Part shown: positions 62,869 through 64,000 of the stretch, in pieces
How positions within the stretch are numbered: the stretch's first letter is position 1
How the letters are laid out: each line of letters starts with the position of its first letter
DNA from: Paramacrobiotus metropolitanus
Lineage: Eukaryota > Tardigrada > Eutardigrada > Parachela > Macrobiotidae
Direction of reading: 5' to 3'
Length of the DNA stretch: 64,000 nucleotides
NCBI RefSeq assembly: GCF_019649055.1
Contig: NW_026570248.1
Span: 1,054,001-1,118,000 of the forward strand
Position numbers and translations under genes: made by a program
Notes under the pieces: model-generated
Told to the model about the DNA's origin: nothing
The model's database searches: none
The model's input: only the letters and a program-made list of their open reading frames with translations

Positions 62869-63762
62869 TTATTTGGGTTTCTCTTTGTAGATCACCGTTG
62901 TAATATTTTGTCCGTGCTTGATCAGAATTTGCCTATAAAAAGCCATGACGACTGTTTAGCAAATATAGTCCCTTGTTCAGTAGGTGTTAGACTGTGTTAG
63001 AATGGTTACGGGATTAAACTCATTTAAGACTCAAAAAAAATACTTCAAAGTATACAAAGTATGTTTCAGCTTTTCTGCTATTCATAAGCCACCGTAAGTT
63101 TGGAGGCGGTACATAATTTAGATATGATTATAGGCAAATCAAAACAGAAATAAATAATTTTTTTACTGCATGTTTGACCAGTAAAAAAAATGTCAAACAT
63201 GCAGTAAAAAAATGTCAAACAGTAACAACTGATACCAGCTGCAACTAATATGCTATTAGTTGAATCGAGACGCGGAAGTCCATAACTTTTAAGCAGATCA
63301 TGGACGATGAATTTAACTTCCATTCACATTTAAATCAGGTTAATTTCCCACTTACGTTTTTGAGAACTCAATGGCGACAACTGGCGCACCTTCCGCGCTG
63401 TTCGTCAACTGATTGGAGCATCGAGATATTTCGTACAAAAAACCGGCCGCAGTGGGATCAGCTGTGCCTTTGGCTAAGGCCACGAATAGAGTCAATACAT
63501 TGATTGGTGAGTTTTTTCAACAGGAAAGTGTAATCGTTCCTACACTAACACACCTATGAGACAAAGTCCTTTTCCATCTATGCACATCGCTCCCGTTACT
63601 GACGGCTGGTTCATGCTATAACAACAAACACGGCCTCGCTTATCAAAGAACAGGTAGAGGTGAAAGTAGCACACTGTCAACACGCTGTCACCATCGGTTG
63701 TGAAACAGCTAGAAAATTCAGACTTACACTTCGCGGATACTCTTTTCCAAATGTGCTTCCAT
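62869..63762 (-). CDS. LAMTOR5: Ragulator complex protein LAMTOR5 (HBXIP)
   Basis: Roadblock-fold subunit of Ragulator, which holds Rag GTPases and mTORC1 on lysosomes. Four exons: 63762-63728, 63615-63554, 63473-63356 and 62932-62869; 92 residues against 91 in human. Begins MEAHLEKSIREVMNQPSVTG (human MEATLEQHLEDTMKNPSIVG) and continues AMCIDGKGLCLIAKGTADPT, APVVAIEFSKTQILIKHGQN and ITTVIYKEKPK. All phases agree. The 423-base last intron carries a 21-base-arm inverted repeat. It ends 132 bases from the end of the GMC gene, convergent. Too finely split to be visible as a single open frame; identity from end-to-end similarity is strong. Confidence 0.93.
63158..63212. repeat. perfect 21-base inverted repeat in a LAMTOR5 intron
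   Basis: Arms TTTTTTTACTGCATGTTTGAC (63158-63178) and its exact complement (63192-63212) flank a 13-base spacer. Part of the arm, AGTAAAAAAA-TGTCAAACA, is also repeated directly, so the structure probably arose by duplication or template switching. Confidence 0.95.
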
Positions 63763-64000
63763 ATCGCCGTCAGTCCAGTCTCTCAGAGGATCTCGAACAT
63801 GCAACAATCACATCGATCCGAAGAACTACAGGAGCACCCTAGCCAAGCACAACTTTGTAAGAAGTCATATCTGCATAAATGTACTGTTAGAAAGAAAAAC
63901 CACAAATGTCGTTTCGTGTACGAGTAACAATGCGTTTCACATCTAAAAAACTTAACGCAACCGAAGCTGCAGCTTCGTCAACAAGGACTCACAGTTCACT
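63763..64000. other. LAMTOR5 upstream region
   Basis: The last 238 bases should contain the LAMTOR5 promoter. Nothing else recognised. Confidence 0.4.

Noticed and set aside
1-64000. tRNA, rRNA or selenocysteine-insertion elements
   Set aside because: I looked for B-box words (GGTTCGANNCC and complement) and found only the palindrome at 36727-36736, which lacks a tRNA cloverleaf.

Overview
The window is nuclear DNA from an animal. Every recognisable gene but two is split by short GT-AG introns (mostly 50-1000 bases), intergenic DNA is AT-rich, and the proteins are metazoan: NOTUM, a BRPF-type chromatin reader, RAMAC, LAMTOR5, MDM1, katanin p80 and a calpain. CPOX, usually lost in nematodes, argues against a nematode. 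A non-nematode ecdysozoan such as a tardigrade would fit, but the sequence alone does not prove it. I built the gene models by hand from splice sites, reading frame and family similarity; no search was run.

Layout, left: the 3' part of coproporphyrinogen oxidase (98-2650, +); an intronless secreted catalase-like gene (3161-4117, -); the Wnt deacylase NOTUM (4835-8213, -); a gene-free stretch with three ~400-base repeats and then a 1.8 kb minisatellite (11890-14745); two tandem 2-Cys peroxiredoxins (15622-17129 and 19731-21715, -); UBE2N/Ubc13 (23575-24380, +); and an unnamed single-pass membrane protein (24818-26139, -).

Layout, middle: a 4.8 kb stretch without a recognised gene; katanin p80/KATNB1 (30922-35020, +); a small secreted Cys-rich peptide gene (36397-37712, +); a calpain whose three catalytic residues and EF-hand calcium ligands all appear lost (39165-44465, +); a 56-residue secreted peptide candidate (45344-45514, +); and ribosomal protein S27 (45844-46613, +).

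Layout, right: a BRPF protein with PHD-knuckle-PHD, bromodomain and PWWP (47274-51498, -); RAMAC with a degenerate partial tandem copy (53107-53524, -); MDM1 (54154-57315, +); a GMC oxidoreductase with an apparent one-base frameshift (58500-62736, +); and a complete LAMTOR5 (62869-63762, -) lying tail to tail with it.

The genes form no common pathway and read as an ordinary mixed stretch of animal chromosome. The most unusual items are the pseudo-calpain, the intronless catalase-like gene, the peroxiredoxin pair that share one intron and differ in the rest, the very small coding exons, and the hierarchical minisatellite.
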